NCBI GenBank assembly: GCA_034509425.1
Contig: JAVTVJ010000132.1
Coordinates: forward strand, 2,232,001 to 2,296,000
DNA: 64,000 bases
Reading direction: 5' to 3'
Origin: Eopsaltria australis
Lineage: Eukaryota; Chordata; Aves; Passeriformes; Petroicidae
The position numbers were made by a program, and so were the translations under genes. Below are positions 11,290-22,590 of this stretch, piece by piece. The notes beneath the pieces were generated by a model, which worked only from the letters and a program-made list of their open reading frames with translations, was not told the origin of the DNA and made no database searches. Positions within the stretch are counted from its first letter, which is position 1; each line of letters starts with the position of its first letter.

Positions 11290-14200
11290 ATTCCAGTGAG
11301 TAAAGGTTAACAGGTCAAAAATGTACTTTGCTTGAATCAGGTGATAATGGATAAAAGATTACTTTTGGTCTCTCCCTTTTCCTTTTGCTTTCACCACTGT
11401 GAGAGCTTTATACTCTGTGTAGAAATCAGCTGGCCCCAGCTAAGCAAGCCCAGGAGCAGTTTCTGAGTGTAGCCAGTTAGTGTTATCTGATGTCTTTGCA
11501 AATGACCTGTGATAGGAGCTGAATGTTACACTTACCAAACCTGTCACTATTGCACTAACAGGGATTATGAAGAGGATAAAGTATGCTAAAGAATTTAGAA
11601 AATTGGACCAAAATCAAGCAGATAAATTGTAGATTGTCGTTGTAGATAAATGCAATTGCATAAGAGTGTATTTGTTTCAGAAACAAATGTGCCAGACAAT
11701 GGTGTGCTGAACTGCAACATGCATGAGGACACTTAAAAGCAATGCACAGAAGAACACAGCAGAAAGATCTATCTTAAAAGCAAAAGAAATGGACATCACT
11801 CATCATTTAAATTAGGCAGTGTTCTAAAAATGGCAGGGGTTCCATATGTGGCATCCTGTTTGCAGTCAAAAATATTTCATACATCACAATTTTAATACCT
11901 GGTCACTTTTCTGCATTGCTTCTCTAAAAGAAATGGTGCTCAGTCTCCTTATACCTTTTCAGGTTTATTTGAGCAGTGGTATCACAACGTGGCTGAGATA
12001 CAAAAACTGAAAAATTAAAATTGATATCTATCATTGAACACTGTTTTTCATTTCACTATACGTGGCTCCTTCAACATAGCAATGAAACATTTATCCCTTT
12101 AGATTTTCATGCTAAACTTATAAATGGCAAACGAGATGGCCTTGAATTTTTGCTTCTTCAGCATCATTCAGTTTAATGAATGTGCTGCATCATGTGGAAT
12201 TTCTGAAACATAGAAGAGTTTTTTAAGTGGATTTTGCATCAGAATACTTCTGGCTAAATTGTACATACACTATTATTAGCATATTTCAAACTTCCTTGAA
12301 GACAGAACTTTAAAATTTTGGATTTAAAACCTCCATGGACTCCAAGAGGAGAAGAATTTAAGGATCAGCTGGAAAGTAACCTGCATGTGTCTTCACAGGT
12401 TAACTTTCTAGTTTACCTAATTGAACAATACACAGTAAGTAAGGAGCAGCTGCACAGTGGGTCAGAAATCGGGCTCTGAGAGGCAGTGGTCCCCTACCAG
12501 CCTGTACAAGGAAGACCACAGAGGCTGAAGAATTTGAGGCATCTGTAGTAGTGAATAAGCTTGTCACTGCACTTGTATGCAAGGGTACGAGTTCAAAGCC
12601 ATTATCTCTATATATAGGTACCTGTTTTATTCTTAAAATTGCCTGTAAGACCTTAATTTTTCTCTTTTGTGGATATGTAATATGGGAATCAGTCTCTAAA
12701 GTAACAGATTTTTACTGCTTTGTAATTGGTGCAATATTTTAGGTAGTGCTTTACAATCATGTAGAGTTATAAATTACTTAATGTGTTTTCTATGACAGCT
12801 GGCTTTTCTCTCCTGCACCAGTGTTGGGAGTTACTACTCAATAGGCTGAATGTCTGAAATGACATCTGGGGGAAAAAATAACTTCTAAAAATCTCAAGAA
12901 AAACAAGAAAGGAAAAAAAGCGGTGAATGGCAGCATGAAGGCAGAAGATTTTTCAGGTGTCTTTCACGAAAGAAACCTTATTTCACCTGGTAATAAAAAC
13001 CAGTCCACAGATACAGAGTGGAAAGAAGTGTGTGTTATGCATATACAGTAAACATTGGGCATAATAACAGAGAGTGGTAGTAAAAAAGATGGTAATTTGT
13101 AGGATTGGGAAAATGTATTATATTCAATATTTAGGGAAACCTCAGGTTATTGCTATGCAGGTTTTGTAGTTAATTGCTTCAGCCCTAGATTGCTCCTGTG
13201 GAGGGCTGTATTGCACGTGTTTATGCAGCTAATTAAGCTTCACTCTTTACTGCTTTATCCTCTGCATTGCATCTGAGTAAATTTTGTTTCTTGTTTTAAA
13301 CTGTTAAATGTATGCAGGCATAAGGGGAGGGGGGACATATATATTAAAAAAAGCTGAAATTTAGATGCTGTATTTGTTTACTACCTCTAAGAATCTAGGA
13401 AAAATTGTATATTCTATGATTATTTGAAATGCATATGCACAATAGTTAGTGAAGGTCAAATATATAGCTTTAATAAGGCTGTTCTCCAAGTTGAATGCTT
13501 AAATTTGTGGAATTAATAGTCTGTAGTCATTTTAATGAACTCCATACTCTGGTAAAATGTATAAGCAAGTTGTAGTTCTCTATTATATTATTACTGCAAG
13601 GCTGTGTCCTGTTTTAGGATACATAATGGACAAAAAAGAAGTGTAATCTAAGATTGAAGAGGAGTACACAAAAACAGAAGGAACAAATCTTTGGTTCAAT
13701 ACTTAATTTTCTTTTGCATCAACTCTAGGCTGCAATAGGTAGCATCAAGTAGGGGCTGCTTTTCCTCACTTTCAAGATCTTTGGCGGTCTTCTCCCTCCC
13801 TCATTCAGTGCACAGATGATTCCCCCATCCCTGTCAGCCTCTCATTACCCATTTGCCATACTTCCAGATTTACACATTTGTGGTTTTTCCCCACAATGCT
13901 TTCCACAACTCTACAGCACAATCTTTCCATTGTCTTCCTTTCCTTCTTTAAAGCTCTCTTTTGCTGTGATCCTGCCCAAAACCTTTTCCAAAACCCAAAG
14001 CCTGGTCAATATGATGCTGCCTACTGTGCTGACTAATGTTGCCTTACTGTCTGTGTACTCCCACATCAATCTCCCTGTTTTTCCCCATTTTATCCTTTCC
14101 TAAACAAGCAGCAGTTTGATGCAGGGTTTGCCCTGCTGCACAGCACCAGCACAGCCAGTTCTGTCAAATCTGGGATGACTGTGTGCTCTGGAAATGTCAT

Positions 14201-15648
14201 AGACCTCTCTACAATGGAGAACATGCTTGAACCTGTGGGCAAGGCTGCTGATAGTTCAAAGTGGCTTCATAATTTTATACTGCACACATGATCAGTCTGG
14301 TGAAACAGAGACCTGGTTTGCCCCAGCAGGCACTTTGGAGGCAGTGTTCTTTTGCAGCTTGCTAAGGAGAGCTTGGAGGCATGTATTTGTTTCTCCTGAT
14401 TTCAGATGTCTACAGTGTAGCTTTTACCATCTGAGCTACCTATCCCAAAGAATTTCCTAATCACTGGGATTAAATAGCCTGATTTAACTGACTGCTGCTA
14501 GAGGTCTATTTTAGAGTTAGAACAATGGTACCAGTGGGAGAACTTAGTGCTTTATGTTGACTGGTATAGAAGCATAAATAGGTAAGTCATGAAAACATCT
14601 GCATTGCAGGCATCTGGAACCTGTCAAAAAAAAAAAAAAAAAAAAAAACAATTAAAAAAGATCATTGACTGCATCTGAGAAAAGGACAGGAGTGTGCGTG
14701 TTGCATGACCAAAACATCACTTACTCTTGATGTTGATCTGGCAGTGGCAAGCTTGGACAGCTTGGCCAGTGCTGTGACCCCCTCTCCTTGATGCTTTCAT
14801 GTCTTCTTTTGGGAAGCTGCTGCCTGGGAGTGGTAAAAGGGAAAAGTAAGGAGCTGTTGTACAGCTGTGCCTGGAATTCACCCAACAAACTGAGGGGATG
14901 CTTCTCCTGTTCTTGTTCCTTCATGTGATCACGTGCAAAGCAGCCTCCACCATTTCTCAGGTAGACTGAGTAAAAGTTTGCTGTGTGATTCATTCTTCCT
15001 CCCAGTGACAATAATCATGTGGAAGTGAGTATAAATACACAAAGAAAGAGTAATCATTGCTCTTTTGGTAGTATCAAATTTACCAGCCATTACCTGGATC
15101 TACAGAAGGAATCAATACCAAATACGGTTTTCTGAGAATCACAGGTGTAGTCACTGAACTCTGTAGACATAATGGTAGATATTTGATCTATGTCTGTCAT
15201 GTGGCAGCTTAAAATGAAGGTCATGTTCAAATCTGATTGGAATTCAGGGAAAGCTGCTTGGCTTATTACCATGACTATAGTGCTGGATTCTATTTACATT
15301 GGTAAACAGTTTAAAATACTTGACATGTTATTCAATTAAATCTGTGATTGCAGACTGACAGACCAAAGTTCATTGATTTTTCCAACCACATTAAACTAAG
15401 TACATGGCACAGTGTTTCATTTAGCCTGTCTGCTTAACCCTTTCACCTTGATTCAATTACCCAGAATAAAATTAATGTGTAAAATATTAAATAACTCTAA
15501 ATTTCTAAATTAGAAGGCATTGCAAGAATATATTCATCTTGATGGCTTCTGACATATATTTATTACTGTATGATTTACAATCTGCTATGGATCATATTGT
15601 TATCCAGATGGCATAAGTCAGTCAGAAAGTTTTTTCTCTGTACTCATT
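11290..15648. other. Intergenic, mostly featureless
   Basis: No gene is supported. It contains a 23-base A-run (14626-14648) and one well-preserved-looking AT-rich block at about 13190-13320 discussed as a possible conserved element. A tRNA box-A-like string on the minus strand near 14430 was rejected. Confidence 0.5.
14626..14648. repeat. Poly(A) tract, 23 A
   Basis: An uninterrupted run of A after CCTGTC, followed by CAATTAAAAAAG. It could be the tail of a retroposed copy, but the sequence upstream is not recognisable and no target duplication is evident. Confidence 0.8.
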
Positions 15649-15651
15649 CAG

Positions 15652-16650
15652 TAAATTGATGGATTCGTGGAAGGTAAGACTGAAAAGGACACGAGATTAT
15701 CTTCTCTGACCCCCATCTAGATCCGTGGTCATAAATTTTCCCTTTACTTCAGAGCAAAGACCAGTCTGACAAAAGCACAATTTTGGCTTTTGCTAAAGCA
15801 AGTCATGTGCAGAGGCAGGCCAGCTTGATTTAAGGACATCAAGGAATGAAGACTTAGCCCCTTCTTTAGTCATTTATTCCAGTACTCAATCACTTTCATG
15901 CTTAGAATCATGTGCTTTATTTTAAATTTGAATTTGTCTAGATTTAACTTTCAGCCATTAGTTCTTGGTATGCTTTCCTTCACTAGATTAAGTAGTCCCT
16001 CACTAGCCCCTCTTTTCTGTGAAAGTTTTTAAACACTGTGAGCAAGCTACGAGGCAGTCTTCTGTTTGACACCCTAAGTATTATTTCTTTAAACTATTTG
16101 ATTTAGGGCATTTTCTATAGCCTCCAACTTGGTTTTTGTTTCTCCTTCATACATTTTTTCTCACCATTTATGAAACAAGCCTGCTGGAACTGAGCACAGA
16201 AACCTAGCATTCATTTAAAATCTCAGCTGTGCCAACTTTTGTACTTACTGTTTCATTGGTTTTGGATCAACTTCTTGCCATAAGATTGTATAAGAAGTCC
16301 ATGTTAAATTATTTTTAATAGTAGACAAGTACTCTTGAAGTTTATTGCTATCCAGGACTTAGTCTTTGGTTCCATACTTCATGTTCGTAAATGTTTGTCT
16401 TTCCAATTGGCTGTATTAACTTCAATTTTTTTGGCTACATCTAGATTAGTAAATGATGGATCATTTTGTGTGCTTGTACTGCTTTCATTAGTATTGACTA
16501 TCTGCTAATCTTGGTGACGTCTGCAAATTTTACCAGCAATGATTACATTTTCTTCCAGATCATCAGTAAAAATGCTGAACGTGTTAATTTCTAGTATTAA
16601 TCTTTATGCGATTCAAAGAGAAATAACATTATTCAGTCATTATTCCCTAT
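15652..16650 (-). repeat. Ancient CR1 LINE copy, antisense
   Basis: The + strand carries, in the expected order for a reversed CR1, GATTCGTGGAAGGTAAGACT, GAATTTGTCTAGATTTAACT with TTCAGCCATTAGTTCTTGGT, TTCACTAGATTAAGTAGTCC, CTGAGCACAGAAACC, GTCTGCAAATTTTACCAGC and CTTCCAGATCATCAGTAAAA with ATGCTGAAC. These match old reptile/avian CR1 3' regions read backwards. The copy is heavily mutated and has no open frame. Confidence 0.75.
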
Positions 16651-18312
16651 TTGTACCTTCTTCTTGAAAATTGAAAACTGAAATAATCTAGTGGATTTCT
16701 AATGTATTTAACACGTATTTATTATATGCTCTTTTTGTTTTGATCAGGTCATGTGGCACTAGGTGTAATAGTTGTCAGCAAGTATTTCTTCAGTTTTCTA
16801 CAAAAGCTTTAATGTTTTTAAGATTAGGATAATAATCCAAACTAAAGACACTGTACAAAAAAAACCCTCAAAAATTATGTTTTAAGATGTTTCAGGGGAA
16901 GCAGAGCAATCGAAAAGTATTCAAAGTAAATAGCCTCTCAAATTTATCTCAGGTGTTTTCAATTTGTTGCTCTGCAGGAGAATGATTTGCATTAGTTAAG
17001 AATGATTGTTGTGTAAAATAGTTTATTTTTAAACATCAAGGGAAGATTCATATTTTTTTTCTTTTCCTGCAAGATGTGATCCATAGTTTTAGTTACAAAG
17101 GTGTCTATTGTTTGTATTATCTGTTGAGTTGCGTTTCTTCCGGCTGGTAATTGAAGAAAGATCCCTGCAACAAGTTCATTAACTGCTGAAGAATAAAACA
17201 GGTTTGCTTGTGAATTCGCATTCATAGTTTTATAGTGAAATATGTAAATTTTCAGTTCCTTACAGAAGCAGTTACCTGATCAGATTTCTAGGCTGCAGCT
17301 CAGGCATGTTAACTGTTAGCCGTCAGCATTAGCTAGCTAAACCCTAAGATAAGATCAATGTAAGGATTCATTAGAAATATTAATTGAATTGTGGCTGTAT
17401 AAGCCCTCGCAGACAAACAGCCTTCAACTCCCAGGATCTGGCTTACTCCTAATACAGAACACCTTGCAGGATTCCAAAAGGTTCCTTAACTCTCCCCTAT
17501 ACTGGAAGTCTTAGGGGGGAAAAAAGCAGCATTTCTGTGAAAATGTCCCGGCACTATCCTTTCTTTCAGTCTGATTCCTTTATGCATAAGCAAGAAACAT
17601 CAAAGTTCAGTATCAAGCCAAAAAACAGTCCAGGTGTCCTTGTCAGGCTACCTGAGGCACTTTGCTGATTGTTGTGTTTCTACAAGTCCCCTCTCCATCT
17701 ATCTTTTCTGTAATTTGCAAGACCTTGCAAAGTGAAAAGTGGTCTCAAACTACCTTGCAGGTACCAGAGGGTGAGCATTTGAACATGGGCAGATCCTGGG
17801 AAGCAGCTGGCAACAGTGGCTTACTGAGGTGGTGTGAACAGGAGGGAAGGAGACACAAGAGCAGCTTTTCCCTTGGAGGTTGCGATGGGGACCCACAGAC
17901 CCATTCTGCTCTGTGCTTGACAGCGTTCTCATGGGTAACCTGAGACTTGTATTTTCAAATGAGAGCTGTGGAAAACTTGGGAGGTAAAAGTCACAGAGAT
18001 GAGATTATATTGGGCAAGTATTTCCAAGAGGATCATTACTCTTTTGAGTAGCAACTATGGGTCCTCTCTGTCAACCTTGGTGCAGCTCCAGTTGTCCAGG
18101 GCTGATCATAGGAATCACTGCTGTTCTGAATCACAGTTGCTTTGTACAGCAGTCCCTTGAGTGGTATTTAGCTTGAAGCTGACCAAAGTAAAAAGTCTAA
18201 AATTATACTAGAACTACAAAACTGTATTTTAGAAATCCAAACTAGGCCAGACTTTGCCACTTTTTTTTTCTTGCTGAGCCTATAAATCATTGTTGTCGTT
18301 CTTTGTGAACAC
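16651..18312. other. Intergenic, nothing recognised
   Basis: AT-rich DNA with no repeat family I can name and no supported exon. The moderately open frame at 17662-17943 has no recognisable protein features. Confidence 0.5.
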
Positions 18313-18317
18313 CCAGG
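18313..18317. repeat. Left target-site duplication of outer LTR (CCAGG)
   Basis: CCAGG directly before TGTTGTGG; the identical CCAGG follows the other end at 19896-19900. Five-base duplications fit ERV integration. Confidence 0.7.
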
Positions 18318-18758
18318 TGTTGTGGTTTAACCACATTCAGCACCTAGTCACCACACAGCCACTCACTCTCCCCAACAGCAGGATAGGGGAAAGAATCAAA
18401 AGAGCAAAAGTGACAATTTAAAGACAGTTTAATAGGTAAAGCAAAAGCCACACGTACAGGGAAAACGAAAGAAGAAATAAATTCATCTCTTAACTCAGGC
18501 AGGCAGGTGTTTAGCCATCCCCAGGGAAGCAGGGCTCCCTCACGTGTAACAGCAACAAACACCATCACTTCAAACGTTCCCTCCTTCTTCCCCCAGCTTT
18601 ACACACTAACCATGACCCCATATCCCCTGGATCTGCTGGAGTCAGCTGTCCCCTCCCAATTCCCACCTCCAACCACCTCACTGGTGGGATGAGGTGAGGA
18701 ACAGAAAAGGCCTTGAGTGTTGGAGCAATGCTCAGCAACAGTGAAACACTTGTATTAC
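18318..18758 (-). mobile_element. ERVL-like solo LTR, first part, interrupted by a second LTR
   Basis: Starts TGTTGTGGTTTAACCACATT and contains GACAGTTTAATAGGTAAAGC, AGGCAGGCAGGTGTTTAGCC, GGAAGCAGGGCTCCCTCACG, TTCCCCCAGCTTTACACAC and GGAACAGAAAAGGCCTTGAG. This is the reverse complement of the abundant avian LTR that begins TGTGCTGGTTTTGGCTGG, so its sense strand is minus. At 18758 the alignment breaks and the other LTR begins; the family resumes at 19810. The outer element lacks internal retroviral sequence, so it was already a solo LTR. Confidence 0.8.
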
Positions 18759-19809
18759 TGTAGTGGGTTGACCCCAGCTGGATTCCAGACCCCCATCAAA
18801 GGCTCTCTCTTGCTCCCCTCCACAGCTGGACAGGGGAGAGAAAATATAACAAAGGGTTCATGGGTTGAGGTAAGGAACAGAAGAGATCACTCATCAAATA
18901 CCATCACAGGCAAAACAGACTCAACTTGGGGATATTAAATGAATTTATTACTAAAACATCAGCAGGATAATGAGAAGTAAAATAAATATTAAAAGTACCT
19001 TCCCCCACCCCTCCCTCCTTCCCAGCTTTACCTCCTCCCCCAGCAGTGCAGGGAGATGGGAATGGGGGTTGTGGTCAGTTCATCACAGGTTCTTTCTCCT
19101 ACTACTCAGGGAGAGGAGTCCTTTGCCTGTTGAGCTTGGGGTCCCTCCTACAGGAGATAGTTCTCTACGAACTTCTCCGATATGAGTCCATCCCATAGGC
19201 ATCAGTCCTCCCTAGACTGCTGCGGTGTGGATCACTCTGCCACAGGATGCAGTCCCTCAGGAACAGGCTGCTCCAGTGTGGATCCCCCACAGGTCTGCAG
19301 GTCCCTGCCAGCACCCTGCTCCAACACAGGCCTCCCACGGGGTCACAGTCTCCTCTCAGGCATTCACCTGCTCCAGCATGGGCACCTCCCCCACGGGCTG
19401 CAGGTGGATTTCTGCATCCCTGTGGTTCTCCGTGGGCTGCAGGGGCACAGCTGCCTCACCACGGGCTATGGGGGAATCCCAGCTCTGGTACCTGGAGAAC
19501 CTCCTCCCCATCCTTCTGCACTGACCTTGGTGACCTTGTGAAAGGGCTGTCCCTTTCACATATTTTCACTCTGCTCTTCTCTGGTTGTTATTACAGCTGT
19601 GCAATAACTTTTTTTTGCCTTCTTAACTATGTTATCACAGAGGTATTATTACCATTCCAGACTGGCTCTGCCTTGGCCAGGAGTGGGTCTGTCTTGGACC
19701 TGTCTGGCATTGGCTCTGCTGGACATGGAGGAAGTTTCCAGGAGCTTCTCACAGGAGCCACTGCTGTAGTCTCTGCTCTACAAAAACCTGGCCACACAAA
19801 CCCAATACA
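18759..19809 (-). mobile_element. Solo ERV LTR (copy 2 of 3), nested inside another LTR
   Basis: Begins TGTAGTGGGTTGACCCCAGC and ends AAACCCAATACA, so it has TG…CA ends over 1051 bp. It is flanked by ATTAC (18754-18758) and ATTAT (19810-19814), a 5-bp target duplication with one mismatch. Read on the minus strand it begins TGTATTGGGTTTG, carries CCAAT motifs early and AATAAA late (complement of 18944-18949), the layout of an LTR promoter and poly(A) region. No gag, pol or env lies beside it. The long open frames across it on both strands follow its GC-rich repeated motifs and are not genes. Confidence 0.85.
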
Positions 19810-19895
19810 ATTATCAAGCCTGTTTACAGCACAATTCCAAAACAGCCCCACAGCAGCTACTGGGAATTAATCCTACCCCAGTAAAAACCAGCACT
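19810..19895 (-). mobile_element. ERVL-like solo LTR, second part
   Basis: After the 5-bp duplication ATTAT the outer LTR resumes: TCAAGCCTGTTTACAGCACA, ATTCCAAAACAGCCCC, CAGCAGCTACTGGGAATTAA and CCTACCCCAGTAAAAACCAG, ending GCACT (expected GCACA, one change). Together with 18318-18758 it gives an LTR of roughly 520 bp. Confidence 0.8.
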
Positions 19896-19900
19896 CCAGG
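19896..19900. repeat. Right target-site duplication of outer LTR (CCAGG)
   Basis: An exact copy of the CCAGG at 18313-18317, directly after the outer LTR end. Confidence 0.7.
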
Positions 19901-21694
19901 ATGTGCACACTACCTGAAAAACCTGCCCAACAAACCATGCTACTGACAGTTGTTCCTCCTCTTCTTTGGGTTCAAACCTGAGTCCATGGACCTGAATATT
20001 ATCTCAGTGCATGGAATGCTGTGCTGGCAATGCATTATGCCCTGCAGCATTCCTCATCCCCCTTCCCAATCCAGCAGCCTATGCTTTTGAACAAGAGTCA
20101 TTACAACTGGGCATGCTGTGCTCTAGGATACCCTAAGGCAGCAGGAATGTCTGCAATCCAGCTCTCAGCTCAAGAGTATTGTGCACCAGGATATTAACTG
20201 TAAAACTGGCAATATTGCTTTGGTGCAGAGGCTTCCTCCAGGCACCCACAAGACAGATGGCTTTATCAGTACACAGCCATTCACCTCTGCATTGCAATTG
20301 GGAAGAAGTACAAGCAAATTTCCAACTCTCTTTTCTAAGCAATTTTACAGCTGTCTATCTGAAATTAAAGCACCCTCTCTTGGTTGTGCTTTGCATTTTT
20401 ATAGTGACTAGAAATCTTCTTTCTACAGTGCTACACTCAGCCTTCCATTGGGTTTCTGATGCTCACAAAAATATGTGACACTAAGTTAATGAAGATGAGT
20501 GCTTCAGGCTGTAGGGAACCAAGCAAAGGAGAAATCTGTGTAATCTGTATAATTGGACACCTCTATAGACAGTGTAAAAAACAAATCATCTCTAGTGGGG
20601 AAAGGCTTTTGTGTACAAGTTCATAGGAATATACTGATCTGCACCTCATGGAACGTCTTTGTAGTGCCTATACAAAGGGCAGCTTCCCACCCACAGCCCA
20701 ATAGTCCCACTCCTCCTGAACCAAACTGTACAGGTCTTTGAATAGGTTTGATCCAAGGACTGAAGCAGTGGGGTTCTCAGTAACTGTGTCTGTCCCACTC
20801 CAGTGAGTGGGAATCCATGAACACATCTTTTAAGTCAGAGTGATTTTCCATCAGACTCAAAACTGGTCAGAGATGTTTTAAGATGAAGCAATCAGGGCAC
20901 GTGCACCCCTTGGCAATTGTAGCACCTGTGTTCCAGTCTTCAAATAAAGTTGACTCCAGCTTCCCATACATGAGAGGTAAGAGTGAAACATGCTTAAAGA
21001 GTAGTACCACCTCACCATCAGGGAAAAGCAGAGGGCTGAGATTTCTATAAACTCTGAAGTGGGAGGAGCTTACAGTCAGCTCTGAAAGTAACTTCCAGGT
21101 GGGAGAGTCTGCCACTGCAGTTCTTAACTCACAGAGAAGCTCTGTACTGAAAGCAGTGTTTGCATCCAAACTGGAGAAGTCAATGTCTGATAATCAGTAG
21201 AAATCTTGTTGACAAGGCTGTGATGCAGGAAAGAGGTAAAAAACTCAAAGGATTTTTTTTTTACCTTTGTATATTGGTGCAGTAAATCCACATTCATTTG
21301 CTGCCTTGCAGAAGTAATATGGGAAAATAGAAGAAGCCCTCTCTCTGAGTTAGAAGAGAAAATCCTAACAGCTTGTATTTTGACCCCTTGATCTGGAAGT
21401 CTTCTTTGGCTGGGAAGACTATGGAAATTTCCATAACAACACAGTAATGTGAGAGGGAGAAGACTCAATACAGAGGAAGGAGGGAAGCAGGGAAGAAGGG
21501 AGTAGAAGGACACATACAACTTGAAGAGGCTGGTTTACAGATTCTTCATAAAGAAACTTTTCCTACTTTTCTTTGTGGCCTTTTTGTCCACTCCTATAAG
21601 TTTTCTAAGTCTGGTTCATTCTTTCAGAGATGAGAGAACATGGACATGGTATTAAAAATGCTGGTTCACCACACAATTGTTGAACTGTGCTCTG
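19901..21694. other. Intergenic, nothing recognised
   Basis: No repeat family, exon or strong composition signal is seen. Open frames of 100-131 codons on the minus strand (20867-21169, 21124-21519) have no recognisable motif. Confidence 0.5.
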
Positions 21695-22590
21695 GTTTGC
21701 TTTCTAGTCCTTTTCAAGTAATTTGGTTGCTTTTTTGACCCTTTACTGGATATGGAGCTGACATCATCGGGGTATTGTTTTTTAACTCATGAACAGACCT
21801 TATCAGTTTACATAATTATGTCCACCATTTTACAATATCCTATGTGGAATTTTATCTGCCATTTTATCTCTAGTTGTCCATGATCATAGTGCTTTTCTGC
21901 AGCTTTGCATAGTCAGCTTTTGATAACTGTAATGAAATCAGCAGTCTCTGTTCTCCCATTATTCATCACCTTTTGCAGGTCATTTAAGACTTTGCTGAGC
22001 AGCACAGATCCTGGCAAAAAGTCCCAAAGGACTGTGTTGGTGATTTCTTTCCAGTGGGAAAACTGCATTCCTAATTTTTTTTCCATATTTTTAAATTGCT
22101 TATTCATTTAAATTAGGATCTTCTTAACCCATGAGACTTCCTCTTTAAGGGCTTTCTTTTTCTCCATTTAATTGTAAAAATGACCTTTAATACATACATC
22201 TTGTTTGCTTATTTGCTGATTCCTCAAAAAAAGAAAAAAAAGCCAGTAGGCTTGTGAAGTGTGACTTCCTTTTATGGATGCTTAATGGAGTGCTTCCCAA
22301 TATATTTTTCCATGTGTCTGCTCATTCTGTTCCTTGCAGTGGCTTCTGATTTGCTGAACAAGGGCTGATCTGTAGTTCACTGATCTGTAGTTCCTCAGAT
22401 CACCCCTGGAATCCTTTGTAAAAATGAGTCATTTCCCCACCTTCCCATCCCCTGACAGAGACAGTTCCACGGGGAGGTTCACACTGCGGCTTGCTGTGGT
22501 GTTATTTCATCCTTCAGTTGGTTTAGAGCTCTTAGGTGAATTCCATCTGGTCCTAGTGAGTTGTTAGGGTTGTGCCCTGGGAAATGTGAT
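21695..22590 (-). repeat. Ancient CR1 LINE copy, antisense
   Basis: In + strand order: CATTTAAGACTTTGCTGAGC with AGCACAGATCCTGG, GGCTTGTGAAGTGTGACTTC, CCATGTGTCTGCTCATTCTG, GGGCTGATCTGTAGTTC, CCTTTGTAAAAATGAGTCAT with TTCCCCACCTTCCCATCC, TTCATCCTTCAGTTGG and CTTAGGTGAATTCCATCTGG with TCCTAGTGAG. These are reversed CR1 reverse-transcriptase-region phrases (for example 'attccatctggtcc'). It overlaps the family region covered by the copy at 15652-16650, so the two are separate insertions. Decayed, no open frame. Confidence 0.75.
22363..22395. repeat. Short tandem duplication in CR1
   Basis: CTGATCTGTAGTTCA is followed at once by CTGATCTGTAGTTCC, a local duplication of about 15 bp inside the CR1 copy. 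Confidence 0.7.

Noticed and set aside
14390..14440. tRNA box-A-like string on the minus strand (GGTAGCTCAGATGGTA)
   Set aside because: No box B and no acceptor or anticodon stems.
19247..19870. 207-codon open frame on the + strand
   Set aside because: It runs through the solo LTR against its sense direction; the Pro/Ser/Gly-rich product follows the GC-rich internal repeats.
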